Origin: IOR16 sp034927775
GTDB lineage: Bacteria; Bacillota; Clostridia; Peptostreptococcales; Anaerovoracaceae
Assembly (NCBI GenBank): GCA_034927775.1
Contig: JAYFPL010000137.1
Location: 1-31,690, forward strand
Direction of reading: 5' to 3'
DNA length: 31,690 bases
The notes under the pieces were generated by a model. The model was not told the DNA's origin. It did not search any database and saw only the letters and a program-made list of their open reading frames with translations. The translations under genes were made by a program, and so were the position numbers. Positions 8,499 to 15,339 of this stretch are shown here, piece by piece. Numbering within the stretch: position 1 is the first letter of the stretch; the number at the start of each line of letters is the position of its first letter.

Positions 8499-8954
8499 CT
8501 AATTAATCTTAATCATAGCCCCATTTATTTTAAGCACACCACTTGTGCTGATATTTGTTTCTGCATCACCTTTAAGCTCACTTTTTATCCCATTAAGACT
8601 TAATTGACTTTCACTTTTCAGATGAATGGATTCACCTTTCATGCAAATCTTACCTCCTTCAATGTCAATACCGCCATCCGGTTTCATCTGATAAGAAGAT
8701 TTCCCTGTTTTTAATACAATGCCGTTGTTCGCTTCAATTAAAATTTTACCTTCATTTCTATCTAATGTAATGAAAGCTCCGTTTACATCAATAAGTATGT
8801 TCCCGCCCTTCTCCTGCATAGTAAAGGACAATTTATCATTGGTAGATAGAGTTATTTTCTCCTCACCTTGCTCCTCATTAAATTCAACGGTGGTACCGCC
8901 TTTTGTGAAAAAGCGTTTTATTGTATTTTCGTTATCATTAACATCTTCACTCAT
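8499..8954 (-). CDS. Spike beta-helix protein (VgrG/gp5 C-terminal-like), truncated
   Basis: A 151-residue acidic protein made almost wholly of short repeating beta-strand units with alternating hydrophobics, such as GGNILIDVNGAFITLD, GKILIEANNGIVLKTG and GGIDIEGGKICMKGESIHLKSES. This is the pattern of the triple-stranded beta-helix needle at the C-terminus of phage gp5 and VgrG. The usual gp27-like and OB-fold parts of a full VgrG (500-700 residues) are missing. It likely forms the trimeric needle carrying the DUF4280 tip encoded 20 bases upstream. The ATG at 8954 has GGAGGAAAG upstream; an ATG five codons earlier has none. No sheath, tube or baseplate genes occur in the window. Confidence 0.72.
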   Translation of the reverse strand: MSEDVNDNENTIKRFFTKGGTTVEFNEEQGEEKITLSTNDKLSFTMQEKGGNILIDVNGAFITLDRNEGKILIEANNGIVLKTGKSSYQMKPDGGIDIEGGKICMKGESIHLKSESQLSLNGIKSELKGDAETNISTSGVLKINGAMIKIN

Positions 8955-8974
8955 AAAACTTTCCTCCATTATTT

Positions 8975-9370
8975 TTACTTAAGTATAACGGTAAATTGAT
9001 TAGGATTAACTATAGATATCACACCGCCGTAGGCACACATTAATTTTGATTCACAAGTTAAAGCAGGCATGTTACCAAAAAATAAATTCAGCTTCCCAGG
9101 GGACCATGGTGCAAGCGTAAGTGGAATACAAGGCATTGGAGTTATTACGCCTTGTGCTGCGGCAGTAGCCGCTGCAACGTTAGGATTCCCTAAACTACTG
9201 CACATGCCAAACGGCAAAATATTTACCATAGGTGCATGATCCGTAATCGCTGCCATCGGCTGCCCTTCACAGAATATACGATTTTGCGGAATAACCATGA
9301 GTGAACCGATACTACAGCCAAAACTACAAATTAACTGCGCCCCACATATGACTGCATTACACATATCCAT
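8975..9370 (-). CDS. PAAR-like spike-tip protein, DUF4280 family
   Basis: A 131-residue protein with the DUF4280 signatures in order: AVICGAQLICSFG, FCEGQPMAAITDHAPMVNI, PFGMCSSLGNPNVAAATAAA, ITPMPCIPLTLAPW and a final LMCAYGGVISIVNPNQ. The conserved Cys/His residues are typical of PAAR-like tips, which sharpen the needle of contractile injection systems (T6SS, eCIS, phage-like particles) and often carry toxin cargo. Here it is the bare domain without a toxin extension. The start overlaps the end of yqxD by 14 bases, with AAGG upstream, which suggests translational coupling. The beta-helix gene follows 20 bases later. The family is certain by pattern; the particle it serves is not visible. 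Confidence 0.88.
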   Translation of the reverse strand: MDMCNAVICGAQLICSFGCSIGSLMVIPQNRIFCEGQPMAAITDHAPMVNILPFGMCSSLGNPNVAAATAAAQGVITPMPCIPLTLAPWSPGKLNLFFGNMPALTCESKLMCAYGGVISIVNPNQFTVILK

Positions 9371-9812
9371 TACCTAGCCTTCTATTTTCCAGCACTCCCC
9401 TTAGCACCTCTTCAAATGCTTGATCCTGCTCTTTCGTTCGTTTCGGCATCCCTTTATATCTTCCTCCGGCCATACGAATTTTCTTCGATGTATGACGTTG
9501 CATCAATAGTGCATCAATATTATCTTTGCTGTATACCATCCCATTTTGACTGATTGGCATGACATTTCGCGCAAGGCACATGGCAGCCAAACCATAATCT
9601 TGTGTGATTACCACATCACCTTTTTGAACCAAATTTACCAAAGCAAAATCAACACTATCTGCACCTTTTGATACCGTTATTGTCTGGACTCCATCCTTTT
9701 CAAAATAATGAGATGTATCACATAAAATAATACACTCCACTTGATATTTCTTTGCCAAGTGAACAGCTATGTCGACAACCGGACAGCCATCCGCATCAAT
9801 CAAAATCCGCAT
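9357..9812 (-). CDS. yqxD: YaiI/YqxD family protein (UPF0178, DUF188)
   Basis: A 151-residue protein beginning MRILIDADGCPVVDIAVHLA, with GADSVDFALV, VVITQDYGLAAMCLARN and the C-terminal RMAGGRYKGMPKRTKEQDQAF. These are the family motifs (DADxCPV, D-x-V-T-x-DYGLA, KRTxxDxxxF) of UPF0178, which has a PIN-like nuclease fold with conserved acidic residues (here D6, D8 and the aspartate of QDYG). The biochemical role is not well established. AGAGGGGA precedes the ATG at 9812. It is usually a stand-alone housekeeping gene; here it sits inside a run of accessory genes and its stop overlaps the DUF4280 gene. Confidence 0.9.
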   Translation of the reverse strand: MRILIDADGCPVVDIAVHLAKKYQVECIILCDTSHYFEKDGVQTITVSKGADSVDFALVNLVQKGDVVITQDYGLAAMCLARNVMPISQNGMVYSKDNIDALLMQRHTSKKIRMAGGRYKGMPKRTKEQDQAFEEVLRGVLENRRLGNGYV

Positions 9813-9823
9813 AATATCCCCTC

Positions 9824-10168
9824 TTACTTATATTCCACTTCATTTATTTCGAAGTAATTTTTTAACTTATCCAACTTTATCAAATAATCCTCTTCCGATA
9901 AATACCCATTTTCCTTTAGTTCATCTAAAAAACCAAGGTAATACTGATATTGCATCCTTTCACTTTCCTTTTCCTGCTTTTCTTTTAAAAATTCTATAAT
10001 GTCTTCCGACTCAGCATCACTTATGATATGCATGTCTCGCAAACATAATGCCTTAACTTCATGCGTGCTTTTACTCTCTTTCTTCTCTGCAGGCAGCAAT
10101 GGACGAATCGCTAAGCTTACCGCAAAATAAATAATCAGAAAAAATATCAGTAACTCTAAAAATTCCAT
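9824..10168 (-). CDS. Hypothetical membrane-anchored protein
   Basis: A 114-residue protein with one N-terminal transmembrane helix (about 3-24, FLELLIFFLIIYFAVSLAI), then a charged cytosolic region. The C-terminal part, YYLGFLDELKENGYLSEEDYLIKLDKLK, resembles a short SHOCT-like helical motif (a pair of short helices with LKENGYLSEEDY), which is common at protein C-termini and does not give a function. GAGAGGA lies 11 bases before the ATG at 10168. It is the second gene of the unit starting at 10361 and lies 11 bases ahead of yqxD. Confidence 0.65.
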   Translation of the reverse strand: MEFLELLIFFLIIYFAVSLAIRPLLPAEKKESKSTHEVKALCLRDMHIISDAESEDIIEFLKEKQEKESERMQYQYYLGFLDELKENGYLSEEDYLIKLDKLKNYFEINEVEYK

Positions 10169-10175
10169 TTAAATT

Positions 10176-10361
10176 TTATCCTCTCTCTTTAATATGTATC
10201 ATCATATTAACTAGATTTAGTATAATGCTAGCGATTATAATTAAGGTAATTATTTCTATACCAAAGATCGTTTTAAATAACAAACCCTTAATTATACAAA
10301 CCACAAAAAAAATACTTACTAGTATAAATAATACTGATACTAATATTTTTAAGGTTCTCAT
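10176..10361 (-). CDS. Small two-helix membrane protein, hypothetical
   Basis: A 61-residue protein with two transmembrane helices (about 6-28 and 32-52) and a short basic tail (HIKERG). I recognise no family. The ATG at 10361 has GGAGGGGA upstream. The frame extends to 10409, but without a ribosome binding site. It is the first gene behind the promoter at 10419-10447, followed after 7 bases by the 114-residue membrane protein. Confidence 0.6.
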   Translation of the reverse strand: MRTLKILVSVLFILVSIFFVVCIIKGLLFKTIFGIEIITLIIIASIILNLVNMMIHIKERG

Positions 10362-10418
10362 TTTATATGTCCCCTCCAACCCAGTACTTACACAATTTTC
10401 CATAAACATATTTACCTA

Positions 10419-10447
10419 ATTATATCCCTTTTTCAATAAATTGTACA
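10419..10447 (-). promoter_or_regulatory. Promoter of the membrane-yqxD-DUF4280 gene run
   Basis: On the minus strand, TGTACA (10442-10447, 4 of 6) and a perfect TATAAT (10419-10424) are separated by 17 bases. This is about 60 bases before the first gene (10361), and the following genes to 8499 are spaced by at most 20 bases or overlap. Confidence 0.55.
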
Positions 10448-10461
10448 TATAATTTTGACAA

Positions 10462-10496
10462 TTAAAAAAAGCATTCAACCTTTCAATTGTATGCTT
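10462..10496 (-). terminator. Terminator after MocR-family regulator
   Basis: On the minus strand AAAGCATACAA pairs with TTGAATGCTTT (one mismatch) around a short loop and is followed by a run of T. It lies about 35 bases past the regulator stop. Confidence 0.75.
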
Positions 10497-10528
10497 TCGT
10501 TTTACTAATTTTTAATTTTAAATTGTAA

Positions 10529-11953
10529 TTAAAACCAAACTGATTGAAGCAATTGAATTCCTTTTTTAATCTCTTCCTCAGTCAAACTGCTATATCCGAT
10601 TAGTACCATATTATTCTTGTAATTTTCTTGATTCTCCCAATAAACGTACACCGGGTATACGCGAACGCCAACCTCTTCTGCTCTGTTGATTAACTCCTTT
10701 TCATTCATGCCATTGTTCACTTCAAGTAAAATATGCAGTCCTGCATTGTTTCCATGAATGACCACCTTATCCTTCATACATTGATGAATTTCAGCTAATA
10801 ATACATCGTGCTTCTTTTTGTTTGCCGTACATATTTTTCTTAAGTGTCTGCTCCAGCTTCCATCCTGCATAAAAAGTTGCATTGCTTTCTGTTCAATCCA
10901 AGATACCGTACAGTTATATCTTGAAAATTTTTGTTTGTATCTTTTTAGTAAAGAATACGGTAATACAATAAAACTCATTCTTAAGCTAGGAGTAAATGAC
11001 TTAGAAAAAGTATTGATATAGATAACTCGCCCCTTATAATCTAAAGATTGTAAAGAAGGAATCGGCCTACTGTTATATCTTAGTTCACTGTCATAATCGT
11101 CTTCAATGAGAAAAGCATTCTTTTCTTCTGCCCATTTAATTAAATTAAGTCTTTTATTGATTCCCATAACCTTTCCTGTCGGAAATTGATGGGAAGGAGT
11201 TGTATACACCAACTTTGCATCGGAAGCATTTAAAATAGGGATACTGATACCATCTTCCTCAATCGGAATCGGTATTGTCTTCATTTGATGATTTTTAAAC
11301 GCTTTTCTTGCACTGTCATAACAAGGTTCCTCTAAGGCAACTTCTCTATAATCATCCATGAAAAGCTGGCATATAAGACTTATTGATGACAGGGTACCGG
11401 AAGTTAGTATGATTTGTTCCGGTTTGCATCTGACACCTCTAGAGAAATATAAATATTTCATAATTTCCTTTCGAAGTCCGCTCTCACCACACCTGTCATT
11501 ATAGGAACTTAAGCAATCAATTTCATATGAATTTAGTATTTCATTTATCGCTTTTTTCCAAGTACGAACCGGAAAATCTTTAATATTCAACTCCTCATAC
11601 TGAAAGTTATATTTAATGTTCTGCTTAATATCCTGTGCATGGGAATCTTGTAATGTATCTGTGACACCGGTATTTTTTTGAATCTGGTCATCGAGTAAAT
11701 TATTATAAAGGTATACATCAAACGGGGATACAACATAACCACTGCATGCTTTTCCCGTGAGATAACCTTCTGTACAAAGCTGCTGATAAGCGGCTTCCAC
11801 CGTATTTCTACTGATGCCCATTGAATTTGCTAAGCTCCTGGTAGAAGGCAATCTATTTCCCTCTACCAGTTGTCCTGTTACAATTTGAGACTTGTAATAC
11901 TTATAAATTTGCAGGTATTTTGGTTCATTTTCATTCTTATCTAATACAATCAC
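10529..11953 (-). CDS. MocR/PdxR-family regulator (GntR HTH plus aminotransferase domain)
   Basis: A 474-residue fusion. Residues 10-75 form a GntR winged helix (PKYLQIYKYYKSQIV, GNRLPSTRSLANSMGISRNTV, YLTGKACSGYVV). After a linker, residues about 120-474 form a class I aminotransferase domain with LTSGTLSSI (183-191), EDDYDSELRY (284-293) and NTFSKSFTPSLR (314-325), where K318 is the expected PLP lysine. MocR proteins sense PLP or an amino-compound through this domain and typically control vitamin B6, GABA or other metabolic genes. The GTG at 11953 has GGGAG 7 bases upstream. It follows the CGGC gene by 11 bases in the same unit; its target is not evident. Confidence 0.93.
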   Translation of the reverse strand: MIVLDKNENEPKYLQIYKYYKSQIVTGQLVEGNRLPSTRSLANSMGISRNTVEAAYQQLCTEGYLTGKACSGYVVSPFDVYLYNNLLDDQIQKNTGVTDTLQDSHAQDIKQNIKYNFQYEELNIKDFPVRTWKKAINEILNSYEIDCLSSYNDRCGESGLRKEIMKYLYFSRGVRCKPEQIILTSGTLSSISLICQLFMDDYREVALEEPCYDSARKAFKNHQMKTIPIPIEEDGISIPILNASDAKLVYTTPSHQFPTGKVMGINKRLNLIKWAEEKNAFLIEDDYDSELRYNSRPIPSLQSLDYKGRVIYINTFSKSFTPSLRMSFIVLPYSLLKRYKQKFSRYNCTVSWIEQKAMQLFMQDGSWSRHLRKICTANKKKHDVLLAEIHQCMKDKVVIHGNNAGLHILLEVNNGMNEKELINRAEEVGVRVYPVYVYWENQENYKNNMVLIGYSSLTEEEIKKGIQLLQSVWF

Positions 11954-11964
11954 ACCATCACTCC

Positions 11965-12387
11965 CTAATACCGCTTATACTCTCCTCTTTCTCTTCTTTT
12001 TTCTGCCACCTTACTGATATAGGTCCCTTCAATAATCCTTTGATACCCTTTCTTTTTAATAAGAGCCTTAATATAATCTACATGAGGACAACGGTCATGA
12101 TGATAATTATCCGTTACCATACAAGAAGATAAATGCACTGCAACATCGTTTTTCGTAGCATCTGTTTCCTTTTTTAACTTGTTTGAAAAATGTTCTAGCT
12201 TCGATGCAAGACTTGTACCGCAGCATCCTCCGCAGGTTAAAGAAAGATATCTTACATCATCATCATAATCTTTAAATACATCATCTCGATTATAGAACCC
12301 ATTTGTACATGCAAAACCACTACATCGTTGTCTTGCAATATCACATTGAATAATCATAACATATTTAGTATCCATTTTAGTATCCAT
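11965..12387 (-). CDS. CGGC domain-containing protein
   Basis: A 140-residue cysteine-rich protein. Key parts are CDIARQRCSGFACTNGFYNRDD (the Cys-x6-Cys-x4-Cys cluster), LSLTCGGCCGT (the name-giving CGGC) and VAVHLSSCMVTDNYHHDRCPHVD, the pattern of the CGGC family (PF08821-type). The conserved cysteines and histidines suggest a bound metal or a redox centre; no function is established. GGAGGAGAGGG precedes the ATG at 12387. The first eight codons are a tandem duplication of an MDTK unit. It is followed by the MocR regulator after 11 bases, so the two are likely co-transcribed. Confidence 0.82.
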   Translation of the reverse strand: MDTKMDTKYVMIIQCDIARQRCSGFACTNGFYNRDDVFKDYDDDVRYLSLTCGGCCGTSLASKLEHFSNKLKKETDATKNDVAVHLSSCMVTDNYHHDRCPHVDYIKALIKKKGYQRIIEGTYISKVAEKRRERGEYKRY

Positions 12388-12507
12388 AAAACCCTCTCCT
12401 CCTAACGATTACTTTTCTATAAATGATAATCCTCATTATAAAGAGCAATTGTCATATTGGAAAGAGCCAGTTTTGTTCTTTTTATTGGTGCCAATTTATA
12501 TATTTCT

Positions 12508-13239
12508 TCATTTTTGAAATGAAAGAGGCATTTCAAGACCACAATGATCCAGTAATGTTTCATCGGATAAAATGTCCTTTGTTTTTCCATCTGCTGCAAT
12601 CCTGCCTTCTTTTATTACAATAACACGTTGACAGGTATCCAGTATCATATCTAAATCATGACTAGTAATGATTTTTGTGTGGTGCAACTCATTTAGTAAT
12701 TGAATGATTCGTCGTCGTGCTTTTGGGTCAAGTGTCGACGTAGGTTCATCCATAATCAAAGCTTCCGGCTGCATGGATAGTACCGACGCAATGGCTGCTA
12801 AACGTTTTTCACCATCAGATAATTTAAAAGAAGCGCGTTCTTTTAAATGCGGTATTCCTACCATCTCCAAAGCATTACAAACCCTATTACAAACTTCCTT
12901 CTCATCCAGTTTATAATTACGCGGACCAAATGCCACATCTTCATATACCGTCGATAAAAACAATTGGTCATCCGAATTTTGAAAAACCATACCAAGGCTT
13001 TGTCGAATCTGTAATAAAGTACTTTTTGTTAACAATACACCATCAATCATAATTTCACCGCAAACCGGAAACAGCAATCCCATTAAAATCATCAATAAAG
13101 TTGACTTTCCGGCTCCGTTTGCACCGATAATCCCGACGGACTCACCATGACGAATATCGAACGAAAGATCTTTTATCGCTTCATGTCCATCCGCATATGA
13201 AAAACAGATATTTGTTGCCTTAATGTTAAACTCACTCAT
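12508..13239 (-). CDS. cbiO: Cobalt/nickel ECF transporter ATPase CbiO
   Basis: A 243-residue ABC ATPase: Walker A GANGAGKST (39-47), Q-loop VFQNSDDQLF (85-94, the ECF-type D-D-Q-L-F), signature LSDGEKR (140-146), Walker B ALIMDEPTSTLD (160-171) and switch H194. The Q-loop and signature are typical of energy-coupling-factor ATPases, and the context with CbiM and CbiQ assigns it to cobalt or nickel uptake. It starts 3 bases after cbiQ, with GAGGTG inside the cbiQ end. A single ATPase gene implies a homodimer. Confidence 0.93.
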   Translation of the reverse strand: MSEFNIKATNICFSYADGHEAIKDLSFDIRHGESVGIIGANGAGKSTLLMILMGLLFPVCGEIMIDGVLLTKSTLLQIRQSLGMVFQNSDDQLFLSTVYEDVAFGPRNYKLDEKEVCNRVCNALEMVGIPHLKERASFKLSDGEKRLAAIASVLSMQPEALIMDEPTSTLDPKARRRIIQLLNELHHTKIITSHDLDMILDTCQRVIVIKEGRIAADGKTKDILSDETLLDHCGLEMPLSFQK

Positions 13240-13242
13240 TTA

Positions 13243-14052
13243 TTATTTAATCACCTCTATAAACAAATCTCCTATAAGAACAGGTAAATTATAAAGCCTT
13301 ATAAGAATAAAAAAAACACTCCATCCAGTGAAATAGGCAAAATCACTTGTCTTAAGCTTTGCAATGTTTCCTGCTGGGTATTCTCCATGAAACCCCCTTA
13401 AGGACATCGCATCATAAACACGCTTTGCACGATCAAACGTCCTTAATAAGAGCTGACCGCAAAAACAACCCCAAATCGCAGGATGGATTCCCTTTTGCTG
13501 CGGTGCTCTTAAAGAATGAGCTCGCATCATTTTCGAAACCTCTTCCATCAATACGGATAAATATCGATAGGTCAATGTAAGCTGTAAAATAAAAATCTTA
13601 GGCACCTTTAGCATTCTTAAAGCGTGAGAAAGCGGTCCCATTCCTGTTGATGCAATGAGTAAAATACTTGCAGTTACAGTAAGTATACATTTCAAAACCA
13701 GAGAGAAAAAAGCAAACCAACCTCTTGCAATATGAATTCCACCAACTATTATAATCTGCGTATCAAAGAATAGACTCCATATCCCAATACCAATGATAAA
13801 AGGCATGACAAACAAAACTCTTTTTAGAATTGGAATAACCGGTAATTCTGAAATCGAAAAAAGCAAAACTGGATAAAAGATCAATGGCAGCATCGCGCTG
13901 ATATCGTATTTTTCAAAAGATACAACTACGATTAAATACATGAAAGTAGTTAGCAACTTAATCAGTGGATGCAGTTTATGTATAACGGACTCTTTCTGTG
14001 CCAGGTCATCCAAAAGCCTTATGTTATATAATGAATTATTTATTTTAGACAT
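13243..14052 (-). CDS. cbiQ: Cobalt/nickel ECF transporter transmembrane protein CbiQ
   Basis: A 269-residue membrane protein with about six helices. The conserved cytosolic coupling motifs of ECF T components are visible: MMRAHSLRAPQQ (an A-R-S-L/R-A-R-G-like motif) and YDAMSLRGFHGEY near the C-terminal side. The N-terminus (SVIHKLHPLIKLLTTFMYLIVVVSF) matches CbiQ (HPxxKL). The ATG at 14052 is used; a TTG five codons earlier has no better ribosome binding site. It lies between cbiM and cbiO in one operon. Confidence 0.92.
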   Translation of the reverse strand: MSKINNSLYNIRLLDDLAQKESVIHKLHPLIKLLTTFMYLIVVVSFEKYDISAMLPLIFYPVLLFSISELPVIPILKRVLFVMPFIIGIGIWSLFFDTQIIIVGGIHIARGWFAFFSLVLKCILTVTASILLIASTGMGPLSHALRMLKVPKIFILQLTLTYRYLSVLMEEVSKMMRAHSLRAPQQKGIHPAIWGCFCGQLLLRTFDRAKRVYDAMSLRGFHGEYPAGNIAKLKTSDFAYFTGWSVFFILIRLYNLPVLIGDLFIEVIK

Positions 14053-14122
14053 AAAATTAAGTTCCAATCATTTTTTTTCAATTATATTTCATGAATTAGG
14101 TAAATTTTTTTATGTATTTAAC

Positions 14123-15163
14123 TTACTTTTTAAGACCAATTCTTTTTTTCTTCTTAAAAATATGAATCGAAAACCCAATGGATATTATTAAGATTAATGT
14201 TAAAAATCCTCCTAAAATACCTGAAACGCTTGTCCCAATGCGCTCATTGGAGATTATTCCTTTTGACTTGGTATCCAATTCGTTTATTGATGAAAAACCA
14301 TAATCAGGCATAATCACAATCTTATCCTGAATTCGTGAAAATACTTGATAAATTTCGCCCTCTGTTTCTAACTCTGTACTTCCGGAAGTTTTTTCCATAG
14401 ACCATTCCAATCCATCTGGATTTTCAGAAGCAAACCAAGAAAGAGAACCGCCAACTAAAACAGCAGCTACAAGAATTACCATAAGTATCCTCTTTATAGA
14501 AAGCGAACCGATCGGATCTCCGCTTACCGTCTGCTCTAGAACTTCAGGTCTGGCCTTCCATACGAAAGTGGTAATGAGTGCTGTTACAAGCCCTTCCACC
14601 ACACCAATGGCAAGATGAATTGGCTGCATCAGTAAAACAAACACACCAAAAGGCAATTCCGTCTTTCCTGAAAAAAGTGTCTCCAAAACAACACTGAATG
14701 CGCCGAGCTGAAGAGCAATCAAAGATGAAACCATAGCCCCCCAGAAAATTCTCTTTGAACTAAACCCTTTTTTTGTAACCCAAAGAAAAAGAGGGTACGC
14801 AAGAAAACAGGTATAAAACCCAAGATTCCAAACGTTACAGCCATATGCCAGTAATCCTCCATCTCCAAAGAACAAAGCTTGTATCAGTAAAATGGATGCC
14901 ATTGATAAAAAACCTGCGTAAGGGCCCAGCATTATCGCAAGCAGCATTCCTCCTCCAAGATGTCCACTTGAACCAGTGGCAGGAATTGAAAAATTAATCA
15001 TTTGTGCAGAAAAAACAAAAGCTCCCATTACTCCCATAAAAGGAACCTTTTTTTCATCCAAGTCCTTTTGTACTTTTTTAATAGAATAAGCAGCGACTCC
15101 CGTAGAAGCAGCCAGCATAGTTCCACCAACAATTGGTGAAATCAAGGCATCCGCCATGTGCAT
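14123..15163 (-). CDS. cbiM: Cobalt/nickel ECF substrate-binding protein CbiM with fused PDGLE/CbiN-like tail
   Basis: A 346-residue membrane protein. The N-terminal MHMADALISP places His2 for the metal site of CbiM/NikM. The conserved MINFSIPATGSSGHLGGGMLLAIMLGPY (about 56-83) gives the second metal-binding histidine. After about seven helices (to about 215), a second module starts with a helix, then ENPDGLEWSMEK (the PDGLE domain), PDYGF, and a last helix (about 318-336). This replaces the separate CbiN subunit. The metal, Co2+ or Ni2+, cannot be decided from sequence. AAAAGGAG precedes the ATG at 15163. First gene of the cbiMQO operon. Confidence 0.93.
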   Translation of the reverse strand: MHMADALISPIVGGTMLAASTGVAAYSIKKVQKDLDEKKVPFMGVMGAFVFSAQMINFSIPATGSSGHLGGGMLLAIMLGPYAGFLSMASILLIQALFFGDGGLLAYGCNVWNLGFYTCFLAYPLFLWVTKKGFSSKRIFWGAMVSSLIALQLGAFSVVLETLFSGKTELPFGVFVLLMQPIHLAIGVVEGLVTALITTFVWKARPEVLEQTVSGDPIGSLSIKRILMVILVAAVLVGGSLSWFASENPDGLEWSMEKTSGSTELETEGEIYQVFSRIQDKIVIMPDYGFSSINELDTKSKGIISNERIGTSVSGILGGFLTLILIISIGFSIHIFKKKKRIGLKK

Positions 15164-15195
15164 ATCATCGACTCCTTTTCTTATATCTCTATTCC

Positions 15196-15225
15196 ATTAT
15201 ATTGATTGAAAGGTGAAGTTGTAAA
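15196..15225 (-). promoter_or_regulatory. Promoter of cbiMQO
   Basis: On the minus strand, TTTACA (15220-15225) and TATAAT (15196-15201) with an 18-base spacer lie 33 bases before cbiM. The leader is too short for a cobalamin riboswitch, and none is seen. Confidence 0.65.
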
Positions 15226-15261
15226 TAGTGGAATTTTGAAAACTATTTTTTATCTGCGTAT

Positions 15262-15304
15262 TATACAATGAAAAAGGCATCCAATCCTGAAGAATTGAAT
15301 GCCT
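15262..15304 (-). terminator. Terminator of the hydrogenase operon
   Basis: AAAGGCATCCAAT and ATTGAATGCCTTT (15269-15304, one mismatch) form a long stem with a short loop. On the minus strand it is followed by a T-rich stretch. It lies 35 bases past hydA and upstream of the cbi promoter. Confidence 0.8.
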
Positions 15305-15339
15305 TTGATTATTTTTCTTTTTAATAAGCTGCAATTTAT

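Noticed and set aside
12420..12450. Fur-box-like half palindrome (AATGA-6 bases-TCATT) near a TATAAT upstream of the CGGC gene
   Set aside because: Only part of the 7-1-7 consensus matches on one side; too weak to call a Fur or PerR site.
12417..12599. 60-codon minus-strand frame at the end of cbiO
   Set aside because: Overlaps cbiO out of frame, has no ribosome binding site, and its sequence looks like chance translation; the gap 12388-12507 otherwise holds only AT-rich promoter-like sequence.
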